A stretch of 64,000 nt of DNA from Cordylochernes scorpioides (lineage: Eukaryota; Arthropoda; Arachnida; Pseudoscorpiones; Chernetidae), in assembly GCA_030710605.1 (NCBI GenBank), contig CP092863.1, positions 57,762,899 through 57,826,898 of the forward strand, given 5' to 3'. Shown here in pieces: positions 11,605 through 24,582 of this stretch (within the stretch, counting starts at the first letter, position 1; the number at the start of each line of letters is the position of its first letter). The notes beneath the pieces were generated by a model. It was not told the origin of the DNA. It did no database searches and saw nothing but the letters and a program-made list of their open reading frames with translations. Made by a program: the position numbers and the translations under genes.

Positions 11605-13759
11605 TATACTCTAAGTTCATAGGTGCATGTATGAAACACGAGCAGATGTTCGAGGGCTTTATTTTATTTCGGGAAAAGAGCTAATATTGTCATTGTCTCA
11701 AAAAATTAATATTCCATTTCGAGTGATAGTACATTAAATAGAACATCAACTCTTCGCACGTACGAAAGAAACTCGAGGATTTCTACCGAAATTCTAACTT
11801 ATGTTTTTATTTAAAAAACGGTTATTAAAACGGCAGAAGAGTTCAAACTAGGAAGCAGCTTGTAGAAATATTTTGGGTAAGAATGAATGCCATGTAGAAC
11901 AGTGATTGATTTTACCTGAGAGAAACTTCTATTATATCAATTATATGTATTATAATTGTGTGTGAGACTCTATAAAATAGATAAATGAAAAAATATATAT
12001 TCATTATTTCAAATAATTTCATTTTTTCTATTTTTTTTTTTCAAGTTTTTCTATTAAATACATCTATTGCCATTGTTAAAATTTTAAATAAAATCGATTA
12101 TAAAAATTAAAAAAAAAATTAAAAGTGTTAAATATTGTCAGTAAAATACAAAGGCTATTATAACAGTGTAAAACTTATATATGCTTCTACAATAAAAAAA
12201 AAAATTATGCTCTTACTATTAAGAATTTCATTTAAATAAGGAATATTTAGAGTCATTTTCTATAACATACACACATCACACACACACATCATCATATTGA
12301 AGGTTATAATTATATAGGTATAAGTGTAAAGGTATAGAATTAAGCAGGTGTGGGCGACATGATGCCGAAAAGAATGCGACAAAAAGCCACCGACCGAGCG
12401 ACACCGGAGATGACACCCCCACCTACCTGCGAACCGCAAGCCTTGTGACACTAGGAAAACGTGACCCAGTTTTATGTGCAGATTTTCCTGCTCGCTTTTC
12501 CGCAAGTTTATCTTTTTATTAGGCTGGCCGAGTTTTCCTTACTTTCGTCTCCAATTAGCGTCTCCCAGGAAATGATGGAGACGTCTTCCTGAGACAAAGT
12601 ACGCTACAAGATCTCGATTTGAAACTACTATCTCTCAATGCCTGTTACGTTATACCTTCTTTCTCTCTCTCTCTGTTGAGGGGATTCAAAAATTAACATT
12701 AAGCCTTAATTTCGTCATGATAAAAATTGAAAAGTAAGTAAACAAAACTGGAAAAATCAATGCTTATTTCCTTGTACAAATAATGAGGTATCATGTCGAG
12801 TTAGTTACAGCATCGTCATCAAGGATTTTTCCTCAAAATATTTTTCACAAATTAGAATTCAATTTCAAGCTTATATAAAATACAACATTAAATTCACAAC
12901 TGTCAATATATATATATACTGATTCATGCTTTATTAAAATATAATTGTTTAAACCTATAGGTTTGCAATCATAACTATAGAAAAGCTTTCGTTTCCGACA
13001 TGACAATCTGTAGGTGCGCGCAGTGATAGCTCCTCCATTTACTTCATGGAGAATACCATGTCTTATAGAGGCAATGGTTCTTAAATTAAATCTCTTAATA
13101 TGTTTCCCAGAGTGAGTTATTATCAGACACCACATTAAGGAGTAAAGGATTATAATTTAAAATCCCCTTTTTGTTTGGTAAAATATACTGAGATATTTGC
13201 ATGAAAAGACTATTCAATAAAATAAAGCTTATAGATTGTCAATTATATATACCTCTAAATTTCACTAGTTTTATTATCGTTTTTAATATATTTATCTAGA
13301 TTTTCCAGGAGAGTTACTCGAGTGGTGGAGTAAACTGCCTCTATAACTAGGACTCACATTCTGTATTAAGATATTTTGCTTAAAAACTAATATAAAGTGC
13401 TTCACAAGTCCATGATTTTTCACACAGGTACACCATATTAGTAAGTTAAAGTAACCAAACGAGGCTCGAGTAATTTGTAAGAGCAGAATTCAAAATGCCT
13501 CTAAATATATAGGTATGTGGTGCATGTTCAGTGAAAAAAAAAGCCCCGTCAACCATGATAGCACCATTTGTGATTGAAATAAGAATACCCCTCCACCTAC
13601 TTAATAATTTCTTTATCTCTATCAACGAGTTTTTTTCCACTTGTAATAAAAACCCATTTTTGTTAGGATATCTTACTATTTACAATCTTAGTTTTGCCAT
13701 ATATTTTTTTTTTTCAAGAAGAAATGTCTATATTAGATTAAAATCCGATATTAATGACA
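11605..13759. other. AT-rich DNA with a GC-richer patch
   Basis: An AC-rich microsatellite lies at about 12268-12290. From 12345 to 12600 the sequence is clearly richer in GC than its surroundings but shows no recognisable protein or RNA. A CT run lies near 12661. Short open frames here have no motif. Confidence 0.45.
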
Positions 13760-15320
13760 AATTCCACACTTCCACGAACTACCAATTGCTTTTACTGAAA
13801 GCCTCGAAGTTCCTCTACAGGAGGATATTACTTCCACCAATACTGATGTACCTAGAGCTGCGGAGGCAGGGGCAGCAAAACAAATTGTATTGGAAATCCT
13901 TTGATGATGGTAAAGACCATGGAATTGTAAAATCGCCTTCAGCCAGAGACGGAAATACAAATACGGCGGATGACTGTGACCTACCAACTACAGCTACCTG
14001 TCGGGTTTAAAACTGGGCGAAGACCATGAGTCTACCGGAGACTATGCTGCCTTCACCTAGGTAGTCGGGAAGATGCGGAGGACTTCCGGTTCTGCGCGTA
14101 TACCAACGGCACATTTCGGAAACTTCACAGGCAGTTCAGAGGAGTGCCGACGTCTCTTGTAACAAGCTTCTTGCGAGGCGTCCTCCGCCTGTACAGGAGA
14201 TTAAGGATACGCGACAGCGGATTGCGGAATCTAGGGCGCAGCAAGCCACTGGCACTCTGTACCAGTGCGTCTACGTGAATCACTCCCCCAACTTCAGTCA
14301 TATCCAGTACTTGCAGGCTCTGAAGAAGCTAGTTTGAGGGATGAGCATCCTCCAGTTGGATAGAATGAACGGCCAGGTACTTGTCGGCCTCGCGACCGAG
14401 GCCAACGCTGAGCGCCTTTTTGACGAAGGCTTTGTTATTGAGGAGACTTGCTAAAGGACGTCCCCTTTCTCAGTAGGTCCGAAAAGGTCATCATTATCAA
14501 TCTACATTTTGCGTAGAGGATTTATAAATAATCGCTTCTCTGAGGCCATATGGAAAATTTACATCGATCGACTCAGTGCTCCTCAACGTGGTCGGCTTTA
14601 CCTTCAAAGATAGCCGCCGGGAATTGTTCATCCTGCTGAGCGCTTAAATATGGAGAGATTACCATCGTGCTTCGACATCAAGTCTAAGAGAGAGACCCTT
14701 CCAGCATTCCTACGCGGTGAAATGTTCAAGGTGCCATAGGCAATGGCCGTGTAGAGCCAACTGGTCCTTAAGTTCCAATAAGCCTACTGAAGTCTCCGGG
14801 AAAGCCTTCCCAACATAATCAAATCTACATCTATCCCCGCGCCCACTGAACCTGCGACAATTCTTAGCCATGTGCTTTCAACTCTTGCTATTTTTCCTAT
14901 TCATGCGGTCGCCACAACCACTGTAACATCCATTCTTCTCCTGAGGTTGTACTGGGGCCAGCATCCCAGCTCTCGAGCTAGCGCCATCCAAGCAGATGAC
15001 GAGCATCTTAGTGGAAGCAGAGGATATCTTGGTCTCTACTCTCTCCGGAGGCAGCTCCAAAATTTGGCAACCAAACGGACTGCTAGATCGATTCCCCAAG
15101 CCCCATCTTTGATGACGCGGAATTTCTTGGGTTGGAAAAAGGAAAAATTATAGAAGCCCTGGTCTCGATCTCTTGCCTACAGATCTTCCTTAAGAAGGTG
15201 GGGAATACACAAATATTCCGGCTCCACAGGGTGGTCCTGAAGCTAATGGAGTGCCTGATAACTACCCAGACAGCACTCTATAAGCGCCTGCTGGCCGTCA
15301 GAGCCCAGGCGAGAAGTGCA
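13760..15320 (+). pseudogene. LINE ORF1, frameshifted
   Basis: Blocks equivalent to the other copy are visible: PRAAEAGAAKQIVLEIL near 13850, LPTTATC near 13985, MNGQVLVGLATEANAERLF near 14375 and a zinc-knuckle region near 14720 (tgttcaaggtgccatagg, preserved as C-S-R-C-H). The 15160-15300 segment, with a leucine-rich stretch, leads into ORF2. Frames change repeatedly and stops interrupt all of them, so it cannot make one protein. Confidence 0.6.
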
Positions 15321-16110
15321 TAAGTCCGCGAACTTTCCGCTCGCAAGAGGAGCATCGAGTTCTGCCACTTCCTGAGCAAACATCGCGTGGACGTCGCTTT
15401 CGTGCAAGAGACCAACGATTCGTCGTTGGACGCAGTTCAAGACCTCTGATTAGGCCACAGTGCCTTTTTCGGGCTTTCTACATCCATCAGGAGTTCGGGC
15501 CTCGACTGTGGCCTCGCACCTGTGTCCTCCATCGGAGTCCATATCCAGGAGATGAGCGTCATCAACCATTATCTCTCACATATTCTTCACGAGCGCAACA
15601 GCAGCTGCAGATCGTGGTAGTCGCCGCGTTCCAAGAGGACTCGTGAGTATTGGGCAATCTCAACCTCAGCGAGGAGGGCACGAACGACACAGCATCCGGT
15701 TCAGTGAAGGCCTTCTAAAGCTTTAGACTAGACAGCTATTGTCAATGCGGCCACCCTCTTCGACGCCGCACCCATTCCAACCAGAGTGGCCAGCTTCAGG
15801 AATTCGCCGTGGAATTCGCAGATTCAATCCCCGCTTCCTTAAAGGAGAATGATCCCCTGCTACGCTCCGATATCTCCGAGACAGAAATCACTATCGCCAT
15901 TTGCCGCCTGTCGCTCAGAACCGCCCCTGAGTGGGATGACCTCTTGTGAGTTTTATATGGCATACGAGGAATTCTTCGTCGATGCTCTAAAGCGCGTGTA
16001 TGAGGCCTTCCAACTCTGCAGCACCTTGCCTTCATCGACGCGGCGCACCACCATCTACCTGTCAGCAAGTACCGCGGTGGCCCTGGGCTTCGCGGCTACA
16101 GGTCGATCTT
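15320..16110 (+). pseudogene. LINE ORF2 endonuclease domain, broken
   Basis: The reading from about 15340, RSIEFCHFLSKHRVDVAFVQET, is the AP-endonuclease signature with the catalytic Glu of the QET motif. Later endonuclease blocks are scrambled by frameshifts and in-frame stops (near 15448, 15620 and 15715). The truncated copy at 642-857 has the same block. Confidence 0.65.
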
Positions 16111-16740
16111 GCTTCTTAGGGCGGACTACCGCCTCCTGAGCAACATCCTCCACCAGTGTCTGCGACCCTGGTTCTTATACCTCAGTGCCAGACCTATACC
16201 GTTCCGGGGAGGTCTCCAGGTTGTAACATAGCTCATGTATCCGAAGAAGTCGATACAGCTACGAAGAACCGCCCGGAGATGGATGTTATCTCAACAGATC
16301 TTGAATCTGACTTTGACTCCCTAGACTGCGGATTCTTGGTGTTCCTGATGGCCTCGCTGCGGCTGCCAACTGCCTTCATTAGTTGGTTCCTCCTCCTCTA
16401 TGCCGAGGCGGACGCGGTAGTCTGAGCCAGAAGCCTCCACACCAGAGCCTTTTATTTACTTAAGAGTAAGGCAAGACTGCACCGTCAGCGCCGCATTGCC
16501 CAGCCTCGCAACGGGCCTTCTCCTGTTGCACCTTGAGCAAACGCTCGGCACCAGGAATGTTCTAGCCTATGCCCACCACTTCGTGCTACTCATCCGCCGC
16601 GAGAAGTATTTCGGCCTAGTGAATTCCATCCTCGAGAACTTCAGCGCGCCTCAGGCTTAAAACTTAACTTCTTATAGAGCAAAGGCATATAGTGCGGCGT
16701 CTTGAGGCTCTCACCAACACTCAGATCGTAAATTCTTGGT
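16110..16740 (+). pseudogene. LINE ORF2 reverse transcriptase domain, broken
   Basis: From about 16195, YTVPGRSPGCNIAHVSEEVD and then VISTDLESDFDSLDCGFL represent RT blocks 1-3, with the usual A in the AFD box replaced. A block resembling VRQGCPLS is read near 16465 as VRQDCTVS. The catalytic YADD box is read near 16565 as AYAHHFVLLI, so both metal-binding aspartates are lost. The segment is a reverse-transcriptase fossil. Confidence 0.75.
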
Positions 16741-17960
16741 CGTCGGAAAAGCTTAGGGTAGTGGGCTGCATAATGAAACCTGGAAGGTCAACCTCCGCGC
16801 AGGAACAGCATCTCCTTTCTCTGCTTGAGGCTGCCATAGCTCGGCGGCCCCCCTATGTACGCGACTTTTACTCTCGTTGGTCAGGCTAGAGCCTCAAAAA
16901 CCTTGGTTCTCTCATCGGTGGTCCATCATGGAAACCTGACCACAGACTACATCATCCACAAGATTCAGGCCCTTTCGGTACGGTTGATCTGGGGGCCAGA
17001 GCGTCCCTGCGAGGCCCGTATTTCTAGGAGGATTAGAGTTTATTGACATCAGAACTCAGCTTAAATTTTCATGCTTCAAGGGGGTACAGGCCGCACTGCG
17101 TGGCAGCCGCAGCGCCTATTCCTGGCTGATCGAGAGCGACGCGTGGCTCTACCCCCTCCGTCCGGGTCTTGGCTCCCGCCGCGCCGTCTCCGGCTGCTCC
17201 AAATTTGGGGGGCGGTTACCGAGTACTTGCGTTGGACCCCCGTGCGCTGACTCCGTCTCATCTCCTGGACCTCTCCGTTATCGTGGGCTGCTGCCTACTC
17301 CGGCCACATGGTCTACTGGTTCTTGCACAATGGGTCAGCGCTTGCGTTGAGGACTTCGCAGGCTCTGATACTCCCCTCATTCGCCCAACGCGCTGAGTTC
17401 TGGCGGACGCCGCGTTCAGAGCAGCTTCTGGCCGAGGAGTACTTGCGCGGGACTCTCCGTGCTAGCACCATCATGGAGGCTATGATGCTACGCGAAACGA
17501 GGACGCATTTCTAGCATATAACCACCCGCACTGCCCGCCGCATGCTAGAGCATTCGTGCCTAGCTGCGCTGCCCATCACCCATCTCCTTAAAAGCTGTAT
17601 GATTTATCTTGACCAACCCATCATCATCGGATAGTCGTTTCTCAGAAGCTGCACCTTCTTCGGCTACAATGCAGACCTGGCAGTAAGGCTTGCTATGCAC
17701 GCCTTGCCGCACCCAGCCCACCCGTCCTCGGCCCAACAGTCCCTCGTCGCCTGTGGGTTAGGTAACCTGTCACTGGCCCACCGGTACTGGTCCTGCCGCA
17801 GCGTCAGTCCTCTCATCAGGGAGGCCTTCACCATCATCCAACGGCCCCCTGACTTGCTGGGCTGATTTCCGGGCGAGGGCTGGAACTCCAGGCGAGTCCT
17901 GGATGACGACGCACTGATCATCCTGGCATCGACCAAGGCATAGAACTGGGGAGAGTTCAA
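16740..17960 (+). pseudogene. LINE ORF2 C-terminal region, broken
   Basis: GC-rich sequence in alternating frames continues the ORF2 C-terminal region (for example LAEEYLRGTLRASTIMEAM near 17430, and PALSLAHRYW-like and DDDALIILASTKA readings near 17770-17940). No RNase H signature is recognised. Coding character ends near 17960. Confidence 0.5.
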
Positions 17961-18010
17961 ATAGACCCCCTTCCTGTCTAAAGAAGGACTCTCTTAATGC
18001 AGGGAAGCCT

Positions 18011-18640
18011 CCCTCGCTGAGGAAATAGCATTATTAATGCATATAAAATGTTTTCTTAGTTAAATTTTCAATTTAACCATCGACTATAGCAGTCAATAAA
18101 TATTTTTGTCAATTGTTTATATAAAAGGTATATTTAAATATATAATTTCAAAAAATCCTCCTCATTGTTGAAAAATGCTATGACTCTACATCAACTACTA
18201 AGATTACTCTAATAGGTCTTCGTATGAAGTGTTTATAGATATTTTATTTTTAAAAGTCCAAATTCCTCGCCCGAAATCTTTTTGGCTTCAAATTAAAAAT
18301 ATATATATGTCAAAACTGCACAAGGTAAAATATTCGCTTATTCTAAAAGAAAAAAAATATATATGGTAATTTAAACCAACAACCCTATATTGTATAATAC
18401 TTATAACAAGATTGTCATGATGTATATAGAAACACATCTATAAATAATTATACGCATGATTGACATGTGTCATTGCATCACCATATGTAATGTACTTTGT
18501 ACAAACTGAGGATGAATAAATAAAACTATGTAATAGATTAAGAGCTGAGCTAAGAAAGAGATCGAGATAGAAATTCAACAACCCTAAAGAGGAATTTGGG
18601 AAGTCGTTGCCATTAAAGTCAAAGGGTGCATAATATCGCA
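18011..18640. other. AT-rich DNA, no gene seen
   Basis: Composition drops abruptly at the end of the LINE. No conserved motif was found on either strand. Confidence 0.45.
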
Positions 18641-19085
18641 GACGTTCCACGCACTTTGCACCCGTTCAAAGTCCAAATTCTCGCATGTCTCCCCCCCCCT
18701 CCCCCTCGGCAAAGATATAAAACATCTGCCCTAGCCGAAATGTTACAGTCACTTCACCATCGGAGTGAGCCCTTGTCGGTTGTACCCAGGTCCACCTCAT
18801 CGACCATGTAAAACAGTAAGAATTCTTCTAACTCCATCTTGCTCTTAGCTCGACTTTTAACTGTTCACGGAATTTCCTACTACAACTGTGTCTCTTCGGT
18901 TTTTGTGTGTGGACATTCCCAAGCTTTCCACTCTGCCTCGACCACGACTGCCTGTACTCTGTGAGAACTGTTAAAGGTCCTACAAGGTGCAGAGAGGTAC
19001 TGGAAAACTCTCCACGCCCTGACTGTCCCTCTCGGTTACTACAGGTTTGACCCTCGGTTACCACAGTTATAGCGAGAGTCGACAG
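18640..19085 (+). promoter_or_regulatory. Possible solo LTR or promoter block
   Basis: A GC-richer block contains a clear TATA box (gatataaaac near 18712). About 28 bp further on is an initiator-like acagtcact (18743-18751), followed by cggagtgag. A C-rich run of 8 plus 4 C precedes the TATA box. The arrangement resembles a retroelement LTR promoter, but no partner LTR is visible in the window and no open frame follows. Confidence 0.3.
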
Positions 19086-19132
19086 GATCTTACCACATAT
19101 ATATAGTTGTGAGAATATTTAAAATAAATAAG

Positions 19133-19549
19133 ACATATATCCTGATAGCTCACATGAACATTTTAGATGATAGAGAGACATCTAGTGAAACGAAAATCTT
19201 TAAAACGTTGATTTAACTTGTTCCATATGATATTTGGTCAGCCCATTTTATTGAGAAATCAAAAAAGCCAACCACGAACGCTTTTCGGGCTGCTGGCCCT
19301 CGTCTCCATGGCGCAGGTTCAACTAAACGACAAAAAATTTGGTCCAAGAAGCTTCCTGAGAAATAAAGAAATGTATATTCAAGGCCAAATTTGCGTGAAT
19401 ACGCTGTTAATGTGAAAACATTTTTAAAAGAGAAAAAAATGTCAGAGGCTTATATATTAGAAAAAAAAAGAAAAAAGGCATATACTGACAGGTTATATGG
19501 CAGAGCACTATCCAAAATACTCATGTAAGCGGTTAGGATATGCCTTTTT
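19133..19549. mobile_element. MITE family B, copy 1
   Basis: The left end (catatatcctgatagctcac) and right end (gcggttaggatatgcc) are degenerate inverted repeats of the family seen at 35779-36264, 61838-62108 and 63587-63898. Family words include tggtcagcccattttattga and the block around cgggctgctggccctcgt. A smaller inverted pair of the same ends occupies about 19475-19549, suggesting a nested or partly duplicated end. Confidence 0.65.
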
Positions 19550-21160
19550 AATATCAACACCTTTTTTCACCTTTCCTTTTTTCGCGCATATTTGAATATA
19601 TAGTGATAATTTAGAAGTTTCGTAAATTAAAAGTGACTATTAACTGTGTTTAACCTTGAATGAGAGCATGATAAAAATATAAATACAAAGTTTTACTGGA
19701 CCAACGCATAGTTGATCAACAACAAGACCTGCGTAACTATTGAATATTCAGATCTTACTAAACAACAACCAACTAAACATAACTGCGACAAGCTATTTTC
19801 AGAACAATAGATTAGCTTTAGATGAATTTTAAAGTGAATATATTACGACACGCGCGCGTTAAAACTAATTATTATCTTCAAAAATAAATTTTAAAAGCAC
19901 TTATTCCTCTTAAAGAGTCCATACTTTCCCCTCTTTCTCTATAATTTTTTTAAATTAGAATGTTATCCCTTACCTCTGTGTTAAACTATCCGTTTTTCCG
20001 AGCCAAAATAATATCTCCGTTAGAATTTTACTTTTCATAAACGTCTTTTACTTACTTTATTAATCTCAAGTTCTATTTATTTTTACTCTCTCTAACACAA
20101 GTTTATGTAACACAGAGTGTAATTTAGAATCAATAGGATTCTCTCTTTGAATGTTATTTAAAAAGATCTTTATTTATGGTTAGTTAAGTCAAAAGAGAGA
20201 GGCGATCCACACAATGAATTACCTTCAAGTTTATTGTGCAATAAATTGATAAAGAAGAGCCATCTCAAAATATTTTAAGAAAAAATGCTTTAGGTTCTTT
20301 CTCGGATCTAGGTACGCCTCTTTATATATAATGTATATCTATGTATTATTTTATATGATACCTATGTAGTGTAAACAATCAATTTCATATTAATGAATGG
20401 AAAACTTTATTTTTCTATTTTGTTTAATTTCCAACCTATATTGAACATATTTACTCTCTTAAGCTATATTTTACGAGTAGTTGGTTCCTAGCATGGTCAC
20501 TTGAATGCGACCTGAAAATTAAATGAAAAGGATGTGAATTTGTTAACCACTTTCTGTTGAAATATTTTATTATTGTATTTTATATTGTCACACACGTGTT
20601 GATAATGTGAAACCGATAACCAAATTTTGAGAAGTAGCAGATCCTAAAGGTATGATAATTAACTGAATATAATCCATGTAGAAAACATGATGTCTTCTGT
20701 ATCTCTCAATGGTGAAACAACTATGAGGTAAGGTGCTATTCAGCGTCTCGGTAACTTCTTAAATGATTTCAATGAGAAATTTTATGAGGCAAATAAGGAA
20801 ACTGTTACCGTCCTTGATGTTGTATGACCACTTAAAATCCTGAAATGCTTGAAAATAAGTTAGTATGAATAAAATATTAATTTTCTTGACTTCTGAACCG
20901 TGCTATATGTGATTAAATTCAGTGCAACATGGTACGCGAACATTGAGTGTGCGTGTACCTTTAAGAAGGTCCATTTCATATGGAAGTTATCGACCTCTCT
21001 GAGAGAAATCGTACACAAGACTTGTTATATCTGAGGATGAGAACTCGCATCCTGTAGAAAGAGTTTCAACATTTTGAAATTCAAACTGTTTTTTCACGTA
21101 GAGTTTTAAAACACCCATTTCTTATAATTCTTTTTTTTTTTTTTGCTTATCCCTAGTACA
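19550..21160. other. AT-rich DNA, no gene seen
   Basis: No open frame with a recognisable motif and no repeat shared with the rest of the window was found. Confidence 0.45.
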
Positions 21161-21377
21161 CGTGGTACAGGCCATGATAATCATGGTGGGTAGTTAGCGA
21201 CTGCTTTTTACTGTAAGCGCACCACATGTCTACACATGTGAAAGCAGTTCGACTTTGCACTTACAAATGTGCCAGAGCCCCGTTTGGTTACTTGCACTCG
21301 CTGGTGGGGTTGGACTTTTGCAAGAATCGGGGGGCCATTGGAGCATTTTTTTATTTTTTTTTTAACAGAAAAAAGTG

Positions 21378-21462
21378 TCCAATGCGGGGATCGAACTTGG
21401 AGAATCTTAACACCGCTCAAAGATATTCATCTTTACACCATAACACTGCACCAATACCAAAT
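21378..21462 (-). repeat. tRNA-like sequence, probable SINE head
   Basis: On the minus strand the sequence contains a good RNA polymerase III B-box with T-arm (AAGTTCGATCCCCGCATTGG, 21379-21398 region). About 55-65 nt upstream is an A-box-like TGGTGCAGTGTTATGG. The acceptor and anticodon stems do not fold convincingly into a tRNA, so a tRNA-derived SINE or tRNA pseudogene is more likely than a working tRNA. T-rich tracts at 21130-21144 and 21345-21363 lie downstream on that strand and could stop polymerase III. Confidence 0.4.
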
Positions 21463-23770
21463 TGTTACCCAACTAATCTATATTCTAAAGGAGAAACATA
21501 AAGGAGTGTTTTAACAGATCAAACATAAATTGAAAACAGAGAAGTCTTTCAAAATAGATGCGAATACTAAGCGGCATCTATTGACCGCCTCTGCAATCTA
21601 ACAGCGTCAATGCCACAGCACCCGATTTGGAAATTTCTTTCAACCACGAAATCGAAGTCCCCTGAGCTGAAGATGGCCGTAGCTTTAAACATGGTATTTA
21701 CTAAGTCCTCTTTGTTATGGCTGAGCTAATGAAGGACTTCTGTTTTGTTTGTGAAGCACTCCCCCTTCCTCTCAGACATGGTCAATCCAGAAGTGTCCAA
21801 TAATTTAAACACGGTCTTTACTGAATCCTCTTTGTTAGATCTGGGCTGATGACGGTCAATGTTCAGAAGTGTTCAAGAATTTGGCGGCGTGATGTTGTGT
21901 GGAGACTCGGGTTTTATATTAGTGACTGTAATGCATAGAGAAAAATGAATGTGTTGTGGCTTAATATAATTTTGTTTTTATTTGGAATGGTAGAGGGTAT
22001 GGCGGTGAGACAAAATAACGTGCTTGGATCCTTGTAGTTCTATATTAGTGTGTTTAATGTTTGCATTTTAAAGATCAAGTGTTTGATATTGGATACTTGT
22101 GTGTGTGTGTCCTATTCATAATTCAAGATAAAATTGTGAAAAGGGCTTAAAAACTACAAATATTTTCCCACAATGAAACTCATTGTGAGAAAATATTTGT
22201 AGTTTTTAAAATTGTCCTATAGCTTGGTTTTCATAAATTATGTTACTGTTTTAATTTGATTAGTATTGCTTTAAATCTTTTATTTGGGATTTCTAGGCCT
22301 ACAATTGTGCATTTTTAGTGAAGGTGTTGAAATGAGACTTGAGTTAGGTAGCGAATCTTATCTATTAGAATTATGTCATCACAGGGACTCAATTCGTATA
22401 TTGCTCGAACATCAATGCCGGAATTTCCCTGTGAGGCTGTAAGCTTTAACACGTAATCTGCAGATATGATTTTAGAGAAAGAAGAATGTACATCACACCT
22501 CCCGAAGCACTCTCCAATAGAAATAATGAAAATCTCAGTCCATTGATGAGAAAAACATTGATTTATTAAAACAAAGTTAATAACTATTGCTCAGGATAAA
22601 AATCACGATTCTTATAATAGATCATAACCAGAAATATTAATCCTAATTATAATAGATATATGCGTTTTGACAACACATGGGGGTCATTTTTAATCAAAGA
22701 TTAGTAAGGACGATAATCTACTTGCCGGATTTTGATTAGAATTTTTCAACAATTTCTGAAAACTGAAAAATAACTTATATCTGTTGTCGATACTCTGTAT
22801 ACTCGCAATACACTGTTGTCAATTTTCAATAATAACTTTCACATACATTCTAATAGAAGTTTCTATATATATCACTATTAGAAAGCTGTCCTCAGGAAGA
22901 TCTTTTGTGTCCACTTTTGTGGTTGATATTACTAAATTATCTATTAACCAAGCTGAATATGCCAAATACAGGCATAGTTTGCTACGCTAATCACGCGGTA
23001 TGTTGGAACAAGGATTTAGTAGCTCTTTAAAATTCGATTGAAATTGCATAAGAGAAGATCGACATATGGTGCACTGAAAACAAATTGAATATTAGCCTTG
23101 AGAAAAACCAACATTTACATAACAAAAATAGAGTCCCTATCAAATTTAAAACAAATTCATTACACCTGTATAGAAAATCAAATTTCTGGGTGTCGAATTT
23201 TCTAAGAATAAAGTAAATTTTATACATATATACATAGTCCTTACTTGATTAATATAATAAATAAAACCTAATTCATGCGGTAAATCTTGAAGTTTAAGCA
23301 ATAAAAACTCATTTTATATCAATACTTACATATGGAGCTGTGAAATTTGGTTTAAATTTTTAAATAAAAAAGATATAAATAAATTGAATTCACTTTAATA
23401 TAAAATATTAATTCAATAATATTGAATTCGTACAAAGTGACATGTTATAATAATGTACATATTTTAGCCAATATTGCATTAATATATCACGGATTATATA
23501 GAATCTAGAATCAGGAATTTTTTTTTTTCTATTTAAAAATTATCAACATAGAATCGACCACTACCTAATTGAAACTTATATCAAATCCAGAATAGTGACA
23601 TCAGAAAATAGCACAAATGACACATTCTAAAGTTTCTTTCTACAAAGTATTCCGAACAGAATTTTCGACCTAATATTTATAACAAATAGTTTATTACAAA
23701 TCATAGGAGCTTTGAAAGCCTTTTAGAAATAACTCAAGTAGTGTGGAAGATTAGAAGTGTTTATGTAGTT
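21463..23770. other. Mostly AT-rich DNA with a duplicated 49-bp block
   Basis: Between 21540 and 21910 the composition is more GC-rich, and a block starting tttaaacatggtatttac (21684-21732) recurs with changes at 21805-21853. No protein family is recognisable. The remainder is AT-rich without motifs, apart from the palindrome at 22148. Confidence 0.45.
22148..22208. repeat. 29-bp-arm palindrome
   Basis: Arms 22148-22176 and 22180-22208 are complementary with a single mismatch and a 3-nt loop. One arm shares aaatattttctcacaatga with sequence at about 38961-38982, so this may be the end of a dispersed element rather than a local hairpin. Confidence 0.7.
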
Positions 23771-23778
23771 TTAAAGAA

Positions 23779-24135
23779 CACACACAAACCTCAAGACATC
23801 TAATGCTGAACTAGCCAACATTTTAAGATTACAAACTTTAATTATATTTTTAACTCGTTTTTTAAATATATTGCCACGTGGAAAATTAGGAAAGGCAAAC
23901 TTCGGGAAGACACACACAAACCTCAAGACATCTAATGCTGAACTATCCAACATTTTAAGATTACAAACTTTAATTATATTTTTAACTCGTTTTTTAAATA
24001 TATTGCCACGTGGAAAATTAGGAAAGGCAAACTTCGGGAAGACACACACAAACCTCAAGACATCTAATGCTGAACTATCCAACATTTTAAGATTACAAAC
24101 TTCAATTATATTTTTAACTCGTAACTTCGGGAAGA
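23779..24135. repeat. 131-bp minisatellite containing the TRIM LTR end
   Basis: About 2.7 copies of a unit with period near 131 bp run from 23779 to about 24125. Each unit includes tgccacgtggaaaattagg (the LTR end of the neighbouring TRIM) joined to acacaaacctcaagacatc and a segment rich in A and T. The open frames across it on both strands simply translate the repeat. Confidence 0.8.
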
Positions 24136-24562
24136 CACAGCAATTTATTTAAGACAAGAACAAACTATGAATGATTTTAAAAAAGATAAGCAATGAGGGA
24201 AGTTTACAGAGTATCAAAATATAAACATAAAATGATACTCTGTTAATATAATAATAAATACTTTGCTACATAGCTCCTTCCCTATAGAAGCTGTGATTCA
24301 CAGATTGCAATTATTGTAGTTACTGACATGGATCTGACATGATTCTGCCAAGGATTCCATCGAACTTTTGGAACATTGTCCCTAATACCTTTGTATCCTT
24401 TTTTCTTGCGGCGTGAAGAGCGGCTTTGTCGTCGTGTAGGAACATCGTCATCTTGGCTTTGACACGGCGGTCGAATCCTGGAGCCAGTCTCCGAAAATGT
24501 AGATCACAGCACCCATGGCCTCTAGGTCTTCTCGGCGAACTTCAGCTTGTCTTCCCTAATTT

Positions 24563-24579
24563 ACCCAGCATCTCCACCA
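24563..24579 (-). promoter_or_regulatory. Primer-binding site (tRNA-Ala type) of the TRIM
   Basis: Three bases after the 5' LTR, the minus strand reads TGGTGGAGATGCTGGGT. It starts with the obligatory TGG (complement of CCA) and closely matches the complement of a eukaryotic tRNA-Ala 3' end as I recall it. This supports retrotransposition by tRNA-primed reverse transcription. Confidence 0.6.
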
Positions 24580-24582
24580 AAA

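Larger units (their letters stand above)
13760..18010 (+). mobile_element. LINE (Tx1/L1-like), full-length-scale but decayed
   Basis: A 4.2-kb island, strikingly GC-rich against its AT-rich flanks, carries ORF1 and ORF2 blocks in the order expected of a non-LTR retrotransposon. Its ORF1 and endonuclease blocks match those at 642-2649, so the two are the same family. Ends are approximate: coding resemblance starts near 13760 and stops near 17960. No target-site duplication or poly-A tail was found. Every long frame is broken. Confidence 0.75.

Noticed and set aside
12260..12505. Possible host gene in a GC-richer patch
   Set aside because: The frame includes the AC microsatellite, has no known motif, and no splice-linked partner exon was found.
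23771..24152. Open frames on both strands with repeated peptide units
   Set aside because: They translate the 131-bp tandem array; repetition in the DNA explains them fully.
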